DNA of 6,640 nucleotides, taken from positions 1-6,640 of the forward strand of contig PIVH01000261.1 of assembly GCA_003354225.1 (NCBI GenBank). The letters run 5' to 3'. The translations under genes and the position numbers were made by a program. This stretch comes from Globobulimina sp. (lineage: Eukaryota > Foraminifera > Rotaliida). Below are positions 1 to 6,185 of this stretch, piece after piece. How positions within the stretch are numbered: position 1 is the first letter of the stretch; each line of letters begins with the position of its first letter. Under the pieces are notes generated by a model. The model was not told the DNA's origin. It did not search any database and saw only the letters and a list, made by a program, of their open reading frames with translations.

Positions 1-75
1 TGTAGTGTTTGCATTGACTATGTGTGTCTTTTTTTGTTTGTATTTGTTACGATTCCCTTCTCCAATTCATTTCTA

Positions 76-100
76 TCAACATGCCTTAGCGGCGTGTTGA
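76..100. repeat. Perfectly paired 10-bp hairpin upstream of the first gene
   Basis: Bases 76-85 pair with 91-100 around the five-base loop TTAGC (86-90). Nine pairs are Watson-Crick and one is T82-G94, which would be a G-U pair if the + strand is transcribed. The stem is GC-richer than its surroundings. It lies 140 nt before the first ATG, so it could be the 3' end of an upstream transcript, a 5' UTR structure or a protein-binding dyad. It lacks the six-base stem consensus of histone mRNA 3' ends and is not followed by a U-run. The function is unknown. Confidence 0.45.
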
Positions 101-239
101 CTGTTGAATAATTTGTTTAATATTATTATGTGTTGTTTGGGTCCCATGCACTAAGCAAGAAGGAAAAAAACGTTTTTATGTAAATCCTTGCACATAAATT
201 TCTTTTTCTTTCACATTTAAAAACTCAAATCGATCGAGA
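101..239 (+). promoter_or_regulatory. Probable promoter and leader of the secreted Cys-rich protein gene
   Basis: No coding potential is seen here. The stretch holds a 12-bp palindrome AAAAACGTTTTT (166-177), then a pyrimidine-rich, almost G-free segment (about 191-230) just before the ATG, and the 8-bp palindrome TCGATCGA (230-237) ending two bases before it. No clear TATATAAA box is present, unlike the region before the next gene. The pyrimidine-rich segment is a reasonable place for the transcription start and a short leader, but that is inference from composition only. Confidence 0.3.
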
Positions 240-1001
240 ATGATGCGATTGTTTGGTGTATTAATTGCATTGATGCAATTATCTCGTGTAACAGCAACAT
301 GTAACTCCCTTTCAAGTGTGGGCTTACCATTCTATCCATTGGATGTTTGTACAGGAAGTATGTAATATGTATATACGCACAGTCGATTAAATGCATTACT
401 ACGTATAACCAATCCAAAAGGTTCAATTGGTGATGTTGAAAGTTCATATTTATGGGCATGTAGCGATACGAACACAGTGGAGGTTCGAACATATTCAGGC
501 AATGCACAATGTTTAGGAACAGAGTATACGACATCAGATCTTTCAACTTTATATAGCGGCTATGATACAAATTGTGGTGGTTCAGCCTGTGGATATGCGA
601 AAATTACAACCTATGCGAATTCGGATTGTACAGCATCCGGTGATTATGTTGAAACAGCAATTGTAGCAAATGAATGTGTATCATATCAAGATATTTATGA
701 TGCAATGGGTTTAAACGATATAGATATACCAGGTGTAAATACGTACGTAGACGTTGATGGTTCATATGAAATAACTTGCAGTGCTGCTGATGGTTTGGGT
801 GCTGTGTATTACGCAGAAAATAATTGTGTAGGAAGTGGCCAAGCCTATGCTGCCTATGATTCTGTATATGCAGAGTATGCGCCAGGATGTGAGGATGGTG
901 TAACTTCATTTAATACAGTAACTTGTGGTGCTGCTGCGGATCGATTTAAATTATATTTTGTATTTATTGCTTGCTTTGTAGCATTGTTTCAAATAATGTA
1001 A
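240..1001 (+). CDS. Secreted cysteine-rich surface protein with C-terminal membrane or GPI anchor (two exons)
   Basis: The exons are 240-357 and 421-1001, joined in phase 1 (A + GT = Ser40), giving 699 nt and 232 residues. The start is the ATG at 240; a second ATG follows directly. Residues 1-19 look like a signal peptide (Arg3, a hydrophobic core, then V-T-A before T20-C21). The ectodomain has 12 cysteines: 21, 37, 53, 70, 91, 96, 109, 125, 159, 175, 196 and 208. Spacing C-x16-C-x20-C (53-91) recurs as C-x15-C-x20-C (159-196). A short motif, TYSGNAQC / TYANSDC / YYAENNC, precedes C70, C109 and C175, so the fold is probably repeated. The chain is acidic and rich in Tyr, Ala, Gly and Ser, with no N-X-S/T sequon. 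It ends in a hydrophobic stretch (about 217-232) preceded by small residues G209-A212 and no cytosolic tail, which suits a GPI signal or a tail-less transmembrane anchor. I do not recognise the family. A surface coat, adhesion or secreted-ligand role is possible but not shown. Confidence 0.85.
358..420 (+). other. Spliceosomal intron, 63 nt, phase 1
   Basis: The donor is GTATGTAA at 358 and the acceptor is CCAAAAG ending at 420. Without splicing, exon 1 stops at a TAA inside the intron (363-365, frame of the ATG at 240). With splicing, the signal peptide joins the long Cys-rich frame at 421 with no stop. An earlier AG at 381-382 would give a 25-nt intron but puts exon 2 out of frame. There is no strong polypyrimidine tract; CGTATAACC (402-410) is a possible branch region. 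This is the only intron I can support in the window. Confidence 0.85.
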
Positions 1002-1433
1002 ATTAAAAATTAGGTTCAAATAATTGTTAAAATTGGTTACCAAAAACGGTTCAAAGGTGTTTCAAATGATTATTCAGATTTTCATCCGGTTTTCAGCGTC
1101 AGATTTTTATTGTTTCTGAGAAACGAATGCAAACATGATGCTCTTGTACCATATGCTTTAAGATATAACTTGAGATATGATCAAGATGTGTTTTGGATTT
1201 TTTAAAGATATACATTTTTTGATCCGATGTGTTTGCATGGACAAGCTGCGCTACACGAAAACTGTTTAGAAACATGTTATTAAACTAGTCAACGAATGAA
1301 TAAATCAGCAAAAAGTCTTGCGAAATGGCTCGGCAGTGGGTAAAATCAGCAAATTTGACACATCGACAAACAACAAGTGGGTAAAATTCGAAGCAATAGT
1401 CTTAAGAAGTATGGTGCCATTTTGTCGACGTTC
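1002..1433. other. Intergenic region with short repeats, no gene seen
   Basis: This holds the 3' UTR of the secreted-protein gene and upstream DNA of the Sfi1-like gene. ATTAAA directly after the stop (1002-1007) is a possible weak poly(A) signal, though very close to the stop. GGTTCAAA occurs at 1013-1020 and 1048-1055, with a related TTTCAAAT at 1060-1067. GTTTC/GAAAC at 1112-1124 can form a small hairpin. ATGCAAACA (1127-1135) and its reverse complement TGTTTGCAT (1230-1238) form a 9-bp inverted pair 94 nt apart. The longest ATG-initiated frame I found here is 18 codons (1227-1283), which is not convincing. Confidence 0.5.
1302..1387. repeat. Two-copy 41-nt-spaced repeat upstream of the TATA box
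   Basis: AAATCAGCAAA occurs at 1302-1312 and 1343-1353, and AGTGGGTAAAAT at 1335-1346 and 1376-1387. Both pairs are offset by exactly 41 nt, so 1302-1342 and 1343-1383 share their ends while their middles differ. The two elements abut at 1335-1353. The shared parts look like paired binding sites rather than a simple decayed tandem duplication. They lie about 50-130 nt upstream of the TATATAAA box, which suits an upstream activating region. Confidence 0.5.
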
Positions 1434-1441
1434 TATATAAA
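1434..1441 (+). promoter_or_regulatory. TATA box, TATATAAA, likely of the Sfi1-like gene
   Basis: A perfect TATATAAA lies 172 nt before the ATG at 1614. Initiation about 30 nt downstream (near 1465-1475) would give a leader of about 140-150 nt containing the short frame at 1476. The assignment rests on the motif and its position only; such motifs also arise by chance in AT-rich DNA. Confidence 0.45.
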
Positions 1442-1475
1442 CACAAATCTATTCAGAATGACATAGACATACAAC

Positions 1476-1580
1476 ATGTTAAGTGTTAATTACATTATTA
1501 GCGATTTATGCATATGCTACGTATTCTGCTTGTTTTATATTTATAATTATACGTCATGCTGTTTTGAAAATAAATATTAA
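1476..1580 (+). other. Upstream ORF of 34 codons, or alternative first exon, before the Sfi1-like gene
   Basis: ATG 1476 to TAA 1578-1580 encodes 34 residues, hydrophobic and rich in Tyr, Cys and Ile. It begins 35 nt after the TATA box, so it would probably be the first ATG on the transcript, and it ends 33 nt before ATG 1614 in the same frame. It may act as a uORF limiting translation of the main frame. Alternatively, GT at 1521 (GTATTC) and AG at 1609-1610 (TTTCAAG) are both in phase 0 and would fuse its first 15 codons, plus one Thr, to the Sfi1-like protein by a 90-nt intron. I see no homology in the peptide and cannot choose between these or a chance frame. Confidence 0.3.
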
Positions 1581-1613
1581 GTTTGTATTTGTTTGCAATT
1601 GTGTTTCAAGACT

Positions 1614-4600
1614 ATGAGTCATAGACCCTTTGAATTAAAATGTTTCAAATCTCCTAAAAAAATATCAAGAAAAGAATTGTATCATTTGTATACTCGACCC
1701 TTCAAACATAAAAAAAAAGCATCCAACTCTCAATCTTACGACCACATAAACGCAGATATAATCAATCATGAATTGCATTTTGTGGATGCTCAGATATACG
1801 AAGAGATTCCACGCAAATCCATACCAATTCCATCGCAATATCGTCCAAACGCCATTACCTATCCACTCAGCGCACAAAATACACTGTCTTGCAACGACTA
1901 CAATAAAAAAGAAGACATAGCCACACAAACACAATGCGAAAGCAATGAAAAACGACAGAAAAAGCTAAGTAAAGCCGAATCTAAAAGGGTATTAAAAGAC
2001 TCTCTAGCTTCATTCCATAGAGTTTATGATTTGTTATCGAATCAATTCTTTATTGATAATAAAATATATCATATTGATAAATCAGTAAACCCTCAACAAC
2101 CAACAACTGACAGTATAGATTCAACAAAACAAAACTGCCCAACTGACGCTATCAGTGTAAATCATACAGACAATGACACGAAAAATACATTGAATGTGTA
2201 TGTCGGATCCAATACAAATTCGTATAATATTGCTTTGCAATCAAATATGGAAAATGCGCACCAATCGCAAAATGTAAATTGGAATGCGTTACGGAAACGG
2301 TTTTGCGAACATAATGCGAAAACAGCCAAAAACATGGAAAATTATTTTGCGTTTCAGGAACAGGAAAAACATCGCAAATTAAAGCTGCAACAACAAAAAT
2401 TGCAAACGGCGTTGAAACCGAAAGCCAATGCCAATCTGAAAAATTTCATACAACAAAATAAAGAAAATATCGCCAATATTACGAGCAAAAAGAAAACCTT
2501 CCAACCAAAAAAAATGAAAATGCAAAAACGAAAACGAAAATCTCCACATTTCGACCATAAATTAAAAATTATGATTGATGACAAAGCCGCATCCTTTGCC
2601 TCAACAATAAATACCGACAAAATGTTAATTGAAGTGACCAACAATGCAACATTGACAAATATGCGAATTAAGATTTTACAAAATATAATAATCGAATTGT
2701 CGCAACATTATAAAAACTCGCAAAATGATATCAAACAAATTGACGACAGATATGACAAAATCGCAAAAGAATATAACCATTTATTGCGACAGTTTGTGAT
2801 CAAAAATAATCCGAAAATAATTGAAATGCTCTCCAAATCCAAAGGGAAAGCGCTGGATTTGACGGACTCTGTCATTCAGACACAAATACAAAACGGACAA
2901 CAGTTTAAATTGACGATATTACACGATTTATTATTCAAGTTATCGCTGCAAAAAATATTTATAAGATGGAAATGCCGAACTTATGTATCCTATTTACGAT
3001 GGAAATTAATAAAACATAAATTACAGAGACGGTGCAACATCAACATCACTAAAACAGTGTTTATGGAATGGACCGAATATAGCACAAAATGTAAAAATAA
3101 ACAAAAACGATCGGTGTTGTTGAAAAATAAGAGGTATAATAAAACATTGTCATATTCATTCAAGAAATGGGTACAATCGACGCGGAAAATATTACGTCGC
3201 ACTTATATTTGTAATGAATTTATAAAAGAGAAACAATTAAAATTACAATACAAATTATACGAGTTTTGGAAATATTGTTACATTCAAACTCAATTAAAAT
3301 ATTATTTGCGAGGCTGTGCATTGAGATTTTATTTAAGATGTTGCTTTTTCAAATGGTATAAAAATGTGCGGAAACGAATGTTAATAAAACGTAATTTGAA
3401 CAATGCGCAAAATATACAATGTACAGAAAGTGCGATTATTCAAAATAGCTCCATTCGATTCCAAGCAAACGTATTGTTTTCGTGGAACGCACAAATATGT
3501 CAAGCGAAGAAAGCAATTGTTGTGAAATTAAAAAATAATAAATCTCCGATAGATTATGTCGAATCAGTTATAAATAAGCAATCAAGAAATAAAAAACAAG
3601 CATTGCCTACGTTAGCAATATCTCTTTGTAATAAAAAACAAATAAAATATTGTTTAAAAATATGGATAAATGCTACCAAATGTAAAAAATTACAAAAATA
3701 TTGTAACAATGCATTGATTTCGACTGCAATGAGGACTGCGTTGATTAAATGGAATGTTGTCAGTAATAATTATGAGCAATGCGTAACAATTGCGATTGTT
3801 CGAGGAAATGTCAGCAGACAAAAACGGATATTTTATGCTTGGAAACGATATAAAGAGTACATTAAAAAAATTACAATGAAAATAGAGATAAATTATAAAC
3901 CATTCTCGATGCAAAAACGATATTTTCTAAAATGGCAACACTGGATACAGCAACACCGGGTATTTCTAATGAAATTGCATAAATTTGAAGGTTATAGAGA
4001 TAGAACATTGAAATATGAATATTTTTATTATATATTGGATAAATATCGAAGCAATCAAAAGATGAAACAATATTTAATACAATTTGAAATTCGGAGATCT
4101 TACAAAATGCGGCGAAATTCTCTGCGAGTTTGGAGAGGCAAATTAAAAAATAGATTGTTATTACGGAGGGTTTTTAATCAGACACAAAATATATGGAATT
4201 ATCAACGGAGAAATATGTCTGAAATGAGAAGAAAACAGCAATTAAAACTGATTAAACAATGGAGAATATATACTATGCGACGTAAATCATTCAGAAGTCA
4301 TAAATTACAGTCAATGATGGCTGATATTCATAGAAATATTGCATTGCAAAACATGTTTTATAGGAAATGGAGAGATTTATTTTTGATGATCACCGATCAC
4401 CGATACCGTCAACAGCAAAAATTAAAAAAATATGAGACCAAATTACCAAAAAAAAGTGCAAAAACCAATGATTATTATATTGTGCCGCAATCAGTAATAC
4501 ATAATGTACAACAAATAAATAAAAAAAATAAAAAAAGTAAAAAAAAAAAGAAAAAAAAGAAAATGAAAACACATCGGAATTCGCATAGTTTGCCCAAATT

Positions 4601-5120
4601 ACAGCCATCAAAAGTTGCATTTACATCGACGCCCTCAATCAAATCAAATCCGATACGAACACGCGAATTAAAATTAAATCACTCATTTGATTCCAATCAA
4701 ACTGTGAATGATATATTATTATCATCGGTGTTACAAAGTAATCCGTCAAATCTAAGCATTGCTACATCGGACTTAGCACATGATTTAAATCAAGGCGATG
4801 GAAGCAGTGACATTTTGAATTTACCAAAAGAGCTTTATCACTTTGCTAGAAAATGGAGATATTATAAACCATTAAAAAAAATATTCTTTTTATGGAAATA
4901 TAAAACTTTACATCCTGTCACATTCAATAACTGCGCTACACAAAAAACAATCGATAGATACGAACACCGATCAAAACTAAATCAAAAAAGTGTAAATAAA
5001 TTATGCCGCAAGAAACCCTCAAAACTGCGAAAAAAGAAAACCAAAACCAAATCAAATAAAAGTAAAAAAAAACGTAAAACTAAAAGTAAAAAAAAAGTTA
5101 AACAACGTCCAAAACGGTGA
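1614..5120 (+). CDS. Sfi1-like centrin-binding repeat protein (centrosome/basal body)
   Basis: This is a 1168-residue protein in a single exon; ATG 1614 is the first ATG after the in-frame TAA at 1578. Sfi1-family proteins form one long helix carrying Trp-centred repeats that each bind centrin, and they act at spindle pole bodies, centrioles and basal bodies. The repeats are visible here as F/L-x-x-W-(K/R) motifs with Trp at 452, 486, 519, 552, 581, 624, 684, 713, 743, 774, 840, 883 and 919. Most spacings are 29-36 residues; the 66-residue gap after 774 fits a repeat whose Trp is Ile807. Two more Trp motifs (1081, 1094) follow a linker. Before the array there are a polar Asn/Gln/Ser-rich region (1-220), a basic helical segment (about 246-275), a basic cluster K-R-K-R-K near 305-309 that could be a nuclear signal, and a likely coiled coil (350-395). 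After it come K976-K983, a disordered stretch, and a final 37 residues (1132-1168) made largely of Lys and Arg. Family assignment is from repeat pattern and spacing; orthology to yeast SFI1 is not claimed. Confidence 0.8.
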   Translation: MSHRPFELKCFKSPKKISRKELYHLYTRPFKHKKKASNSQSYDHINADIINHELHFVDAQIYEEIPRKSIPIPSQYRPNAITYPLSAQNTLSCNDYNKKEDIATQTQCESNEKRQKKLSKAESKRVLKDSLASFHRVYDLLSNQFFIDNKIYHIDKSVNPQQPTTDSIDSTKQNCPTDAISVNHTDNDTKNTLNVYVGSNTNSYNIALQSNMENAHQSQNVNWNALRKRFCEHNAKTAKNMENYFAFQEQEKHRKLKLQQQKLQTALKPKANANLKNFIQQNKENIANITSKKKTFQPKKMKMQKRKRKSPHFDHKLKIMIDDKAASFASTINTDKMLIEVTNNATLTNMRIKILQNIIIELSQHYKNSQNDIKQIDDRYDKIAKEYNHLLRQFVIKNNPKIIEMLSKSKGKALDLTDSVIQTQIQNGQQFKLTILHDLLFKLSLQKIFIRWKCRTYVSYLRWKLIKHKLQRRCNINITKTVFMEWTEYSTKCKNKQKRSVLLKNKRYNKTLSYSFKKWVQSTRKILRRTYICNEFIKEKQLKLQYKLYEFWKYCYIQTQLKYYLRGCALRFYLRCCFFKWYKNVRKRMLIKRNLNNAQNIQCTESAIIQNSSIRFQANVLFSWNAQICQAKKAIVVKLKNNKSPIDYVESVINKQSRNKKQALPTLAISLCNKKQIKYCLKIWINATKCKKLQKYCNNALISTAMRTALIKWNVVSNNYEQCVTIAIVRGNVSRQKRIFYAWKRYKEYIKKITMKIEINYKPFSMQKRYFLKWQHWIQQHRVFLMKLHKFEGYRDRTLKYEYFYYILDKYRSNQKMKQYLIQFEIRRSYKMRRNSLRVWRGKLKNRLLLRRVFNQTQNIWNYQRRNMSEMRRKQQLKLIKQWRIYTMRRKSFRSHKLQSMMADIHRNIALQNMFYRKWRDLFLMITDHRYRQQQKLKKYETKLPKKSAKTNDYYIVPQSVIHNVQQINKKNKKSKKKKKKKKMKTHRNSHSLPKLQPSKVAFTSTPSIKSNPIRTRELKLNHSFDSNQTVNDILLSSVLQSNPSNLSIATSDLAHDLNQGDGSSDILNLPKELYHFARKWRYYKPLKKIFFLWKYKTLHPVTFNNCATQKTIDRYEHRSKLNQKSVNKLCRKKPSKLRKKKTKTKSNKSKKKRKTKSKKKVKQRPKR
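4511..4566 (+). repeat. A-rich tract coding for poly-lysine
   Basis: This low-complexity part of the Sfi1-like gene holds an 11-A run (4539-4549) and an 8-A run (4551-4558) that together encode eight consecutive lysines (976-983). The frame continues past it into two further Trp motifs (1081 and 1094) before the stop, so the reading frame across the runs is probably correct. Such runs are prone to indels in sequencing and to ribosome slippage. Confidence 0.7.
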
Positions 5121-5299
5121 AATGTGATTGGGATTATCCATATACTTTAATTGTTTACATAAATTCCCATATATTGTATTCATAGTGTTACAAAAATCCT
5201 TCCTATTTATATTCATTCAAAAAAAGAGTTTGATGAAGTTTGATAAGATTACTTCAAAAAACCTTGAACTGCCATCTTTTTTAGACTTGCATACTGTGC
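5121..5299 (+). promoter_or_regulatory. Short spacer: 3' end of the Sfi1-like gene and promoter of the PCD-like gene
   Basis: Only 179 nt separate the TGA at 5118-5120 from the ATG at 5300, so termination signals and the next promoter must be packed together or overlap. The stretch is T-rich, with CATATATTG (5169-5177) as the nearest TATA-like element and no AATAAA. A frame with ATG near 5233 runs to 5310 and overlaps the next start, but its translation shows nothing recognisable. An in-frame TAG at 5282-5284 excludes an N-terminal extension of the PCD-like protein without splicing. Confidence 0.4.
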
Positions 5300-5872
5300 A
5301 TGATGTTTAGATGTCTGTCATACGTAAAACAGCGCAAATATAATGGCTTTTTATCATTGTTTATGAGTGGAATGAGTGTTGCTGCGATTACTTTTGTTCC
5401 GATTGCAACCTCGACTGAAAATAAGAGAGAACCGCTATGCAGCAGTAACGATATGGGATGGATAAAATTTAATAATATTGATAAAGATTCAAGTCAACGA
5501 AACAAATTATTAAAAGAAAAGATAAATTGTAGTAGCAAAATAACATTGGATTTAGACAGTGATTTACAAAAATATTTAGATGTATTGCATGACGATTGGA
5601 CAATATTTAAAGATTATGATAATAACAATAAATGCCATTTATTTCGAGAATTTAATGTGGAAACATTTGATGAAATAATGGATATTACAAACACAGTGTT
5701 TGAAGTTGCAAATTATGCCAATTATCATCCGGATGTAATGATATATGGACATAAAAAGATAACAATTGATATTTATTCATATAAATTAACTAATTTGAGA
5801 GTAAATGATTTTATATTTGCTGCGAGGATTGATGAAAATATTGAAAAATTAATGAAAGAATATGTAGAGTAA
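5300..5872 (+). CDS. Pterin-4a-carbinolamine dehydratase (PCD/DCoH)-like protein with altered active site and N-terminal targeting or anchor segment
   Basis: The protein has 190 residues. ATG 5300 is the first start after an in-frame TAG at 5282. Residues about 88-190 match the PCD fold (usual proteins are about 100 residues): Trp100 in the position of the N-terminal domain Trp, F115-R-E-F then T122-F123-D124 on the first strand/helix, Y142-H143-P144-D145, the strand I154-T-I-D-I, and L166-x3-D170 followed by A174-A-R-I-D178. PCD dehydrates 4a-hydroxytetrahydropterin during recycling of the aromatic amino acid hydroxylase cofactor; the animal form is also a transcription co-factor. Of the three catalytic histidines (61, 62 and 79 in the rat enzyme), only the second is kept (His143); the others are Tyr142 and Tyr161, and the upstream acidic residue is Asn138. 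The enzyme may be inactive or altered. Residues 1-15 carry Arg4, Lys10, Arg12 and Lys13, and 17-36 are hydrophobic, which suits a mitochondrial presequence with sorting signal or a membrane anchor. The linker 41-87 is not recognisable. Confidence 0.82.
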   Translation: MMFRCLSYVKQRKYNGFLSLFMSGMSVAAITFVPIATSTENKREPLCSSNDMGWIKFNNIDKDSSQRNKLLKEKINCSSKITLDLDSDLQKYLDVLHDDWTIFKDYDNNNKCHLFREFNVETFDEIMDITNTVFEVANYANYHPDVMIYGHKKITIDIYSYKLTNLRVNDFIFAARIDENIEKLMKEYVE

Positions 5873-6079
5873 CTGGATGATGATGTTATTAATTGCAACT
5901 TGCCCTTGATTTAAAACAAATAAATTGAATATAGTGTAAGATTTTAATATGCTACGATAATATGACCATGCAAACATTTTCTGTATAAAAAGTATAACTG
6001 AACCAAATGTATACAACTTATCGACGATGTGATCGACCAGAGAGGGGTTATCTTTTGTAATATCGGTGTTGGCAAAATG
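5873..6079. other. 3' region of the PCD-like gene and intergenic DNA
   Basis: No gene is seen here. The stretch includes the AATAAA at 5919, a copy of ATGCAAACA (5968-5976), and ATCGAC at 6020-6025 and 6033-6038. A frame opening with GTG at 6029 has no ATG until 6077 and is low-complexity, so I do not call it. Confidence 0.5.
5919..5924 (+). terminator. AATAAA polyadenylation signal of the PCD-like gene
   Basis: A canonical AATAAA lies 47 nt after the TAA stop, in an AT-rich context, at the usual distance for a short 3' UTR. Cleavage would be expected about 15-30 nt further on. The hexamer is common by chance in such DNA, so position is the main support. Confidence 0.5.
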
Positions 6080-6087
6080 TATATAAA
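6080..6087 (+). promoter_or_regulatory. TATA box, TATATAAA, start of an unidentified downstream transcript
   Basis: This is the same octamer as at 1434-1441. It is followed after 16 nt by an 82-nt stretch with no G, a composition resembling the leader just before the first gene. Together they suggest a + strand promoter, but no clear coding exon follows within the window, so the transcript would have to be non-coding, have a long leader, or be spliced beyond the edge. Confidence 0.3.
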
Positions 6088-6103
6088 TTCGTTATTCGTT
6101 AAG

Positions 6104-6185
6104 AAAACTTCAAAAAAAAACCCACCTCAAAACTTAAACTTTTTCTACTCATTTCTCAAATCTCAACCATTACTCCACCTTTCTA
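6104..6185 (+). other. 82-nt G-free, C/T/A-only tract
   Basis: No G occurs on the + strand from 6104 to 6185, while C is frequent (ACCCACCTC, CTCAACC, CTCCACC). It starts with nine A's and then becomes pyrimidine-rich. It could be an unstructured leader, a splicing polypyrimidine region or a single-strand-binding site. A 46-codon frame (ATG 6077) crosses it but its translation is low-complexity and starts inside the TATA region. Confidence 0.45.

Noticed and set aside
217-909. Minus-strand frames over the secreted-protein gene (217-570 and 604-909)
   Set aside because: They overlap a well supported + strand gene, start or end inside its exons, and their translations are His/Leu/Tyr-rich low-complexity shadows.
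1013-1022. GGTTCAAATA resembling a tRNA B box
   Set aside because: The final C of the B-box consensus is missing, and I found no A box or cloverleaf around it.
1593-1613. Longer N-terminus of the Sfi1-like protein from a TTG at 1593
   Set aside because: TTG is an unlikely start in a eukaryote and ATG 1614 follows in frame.
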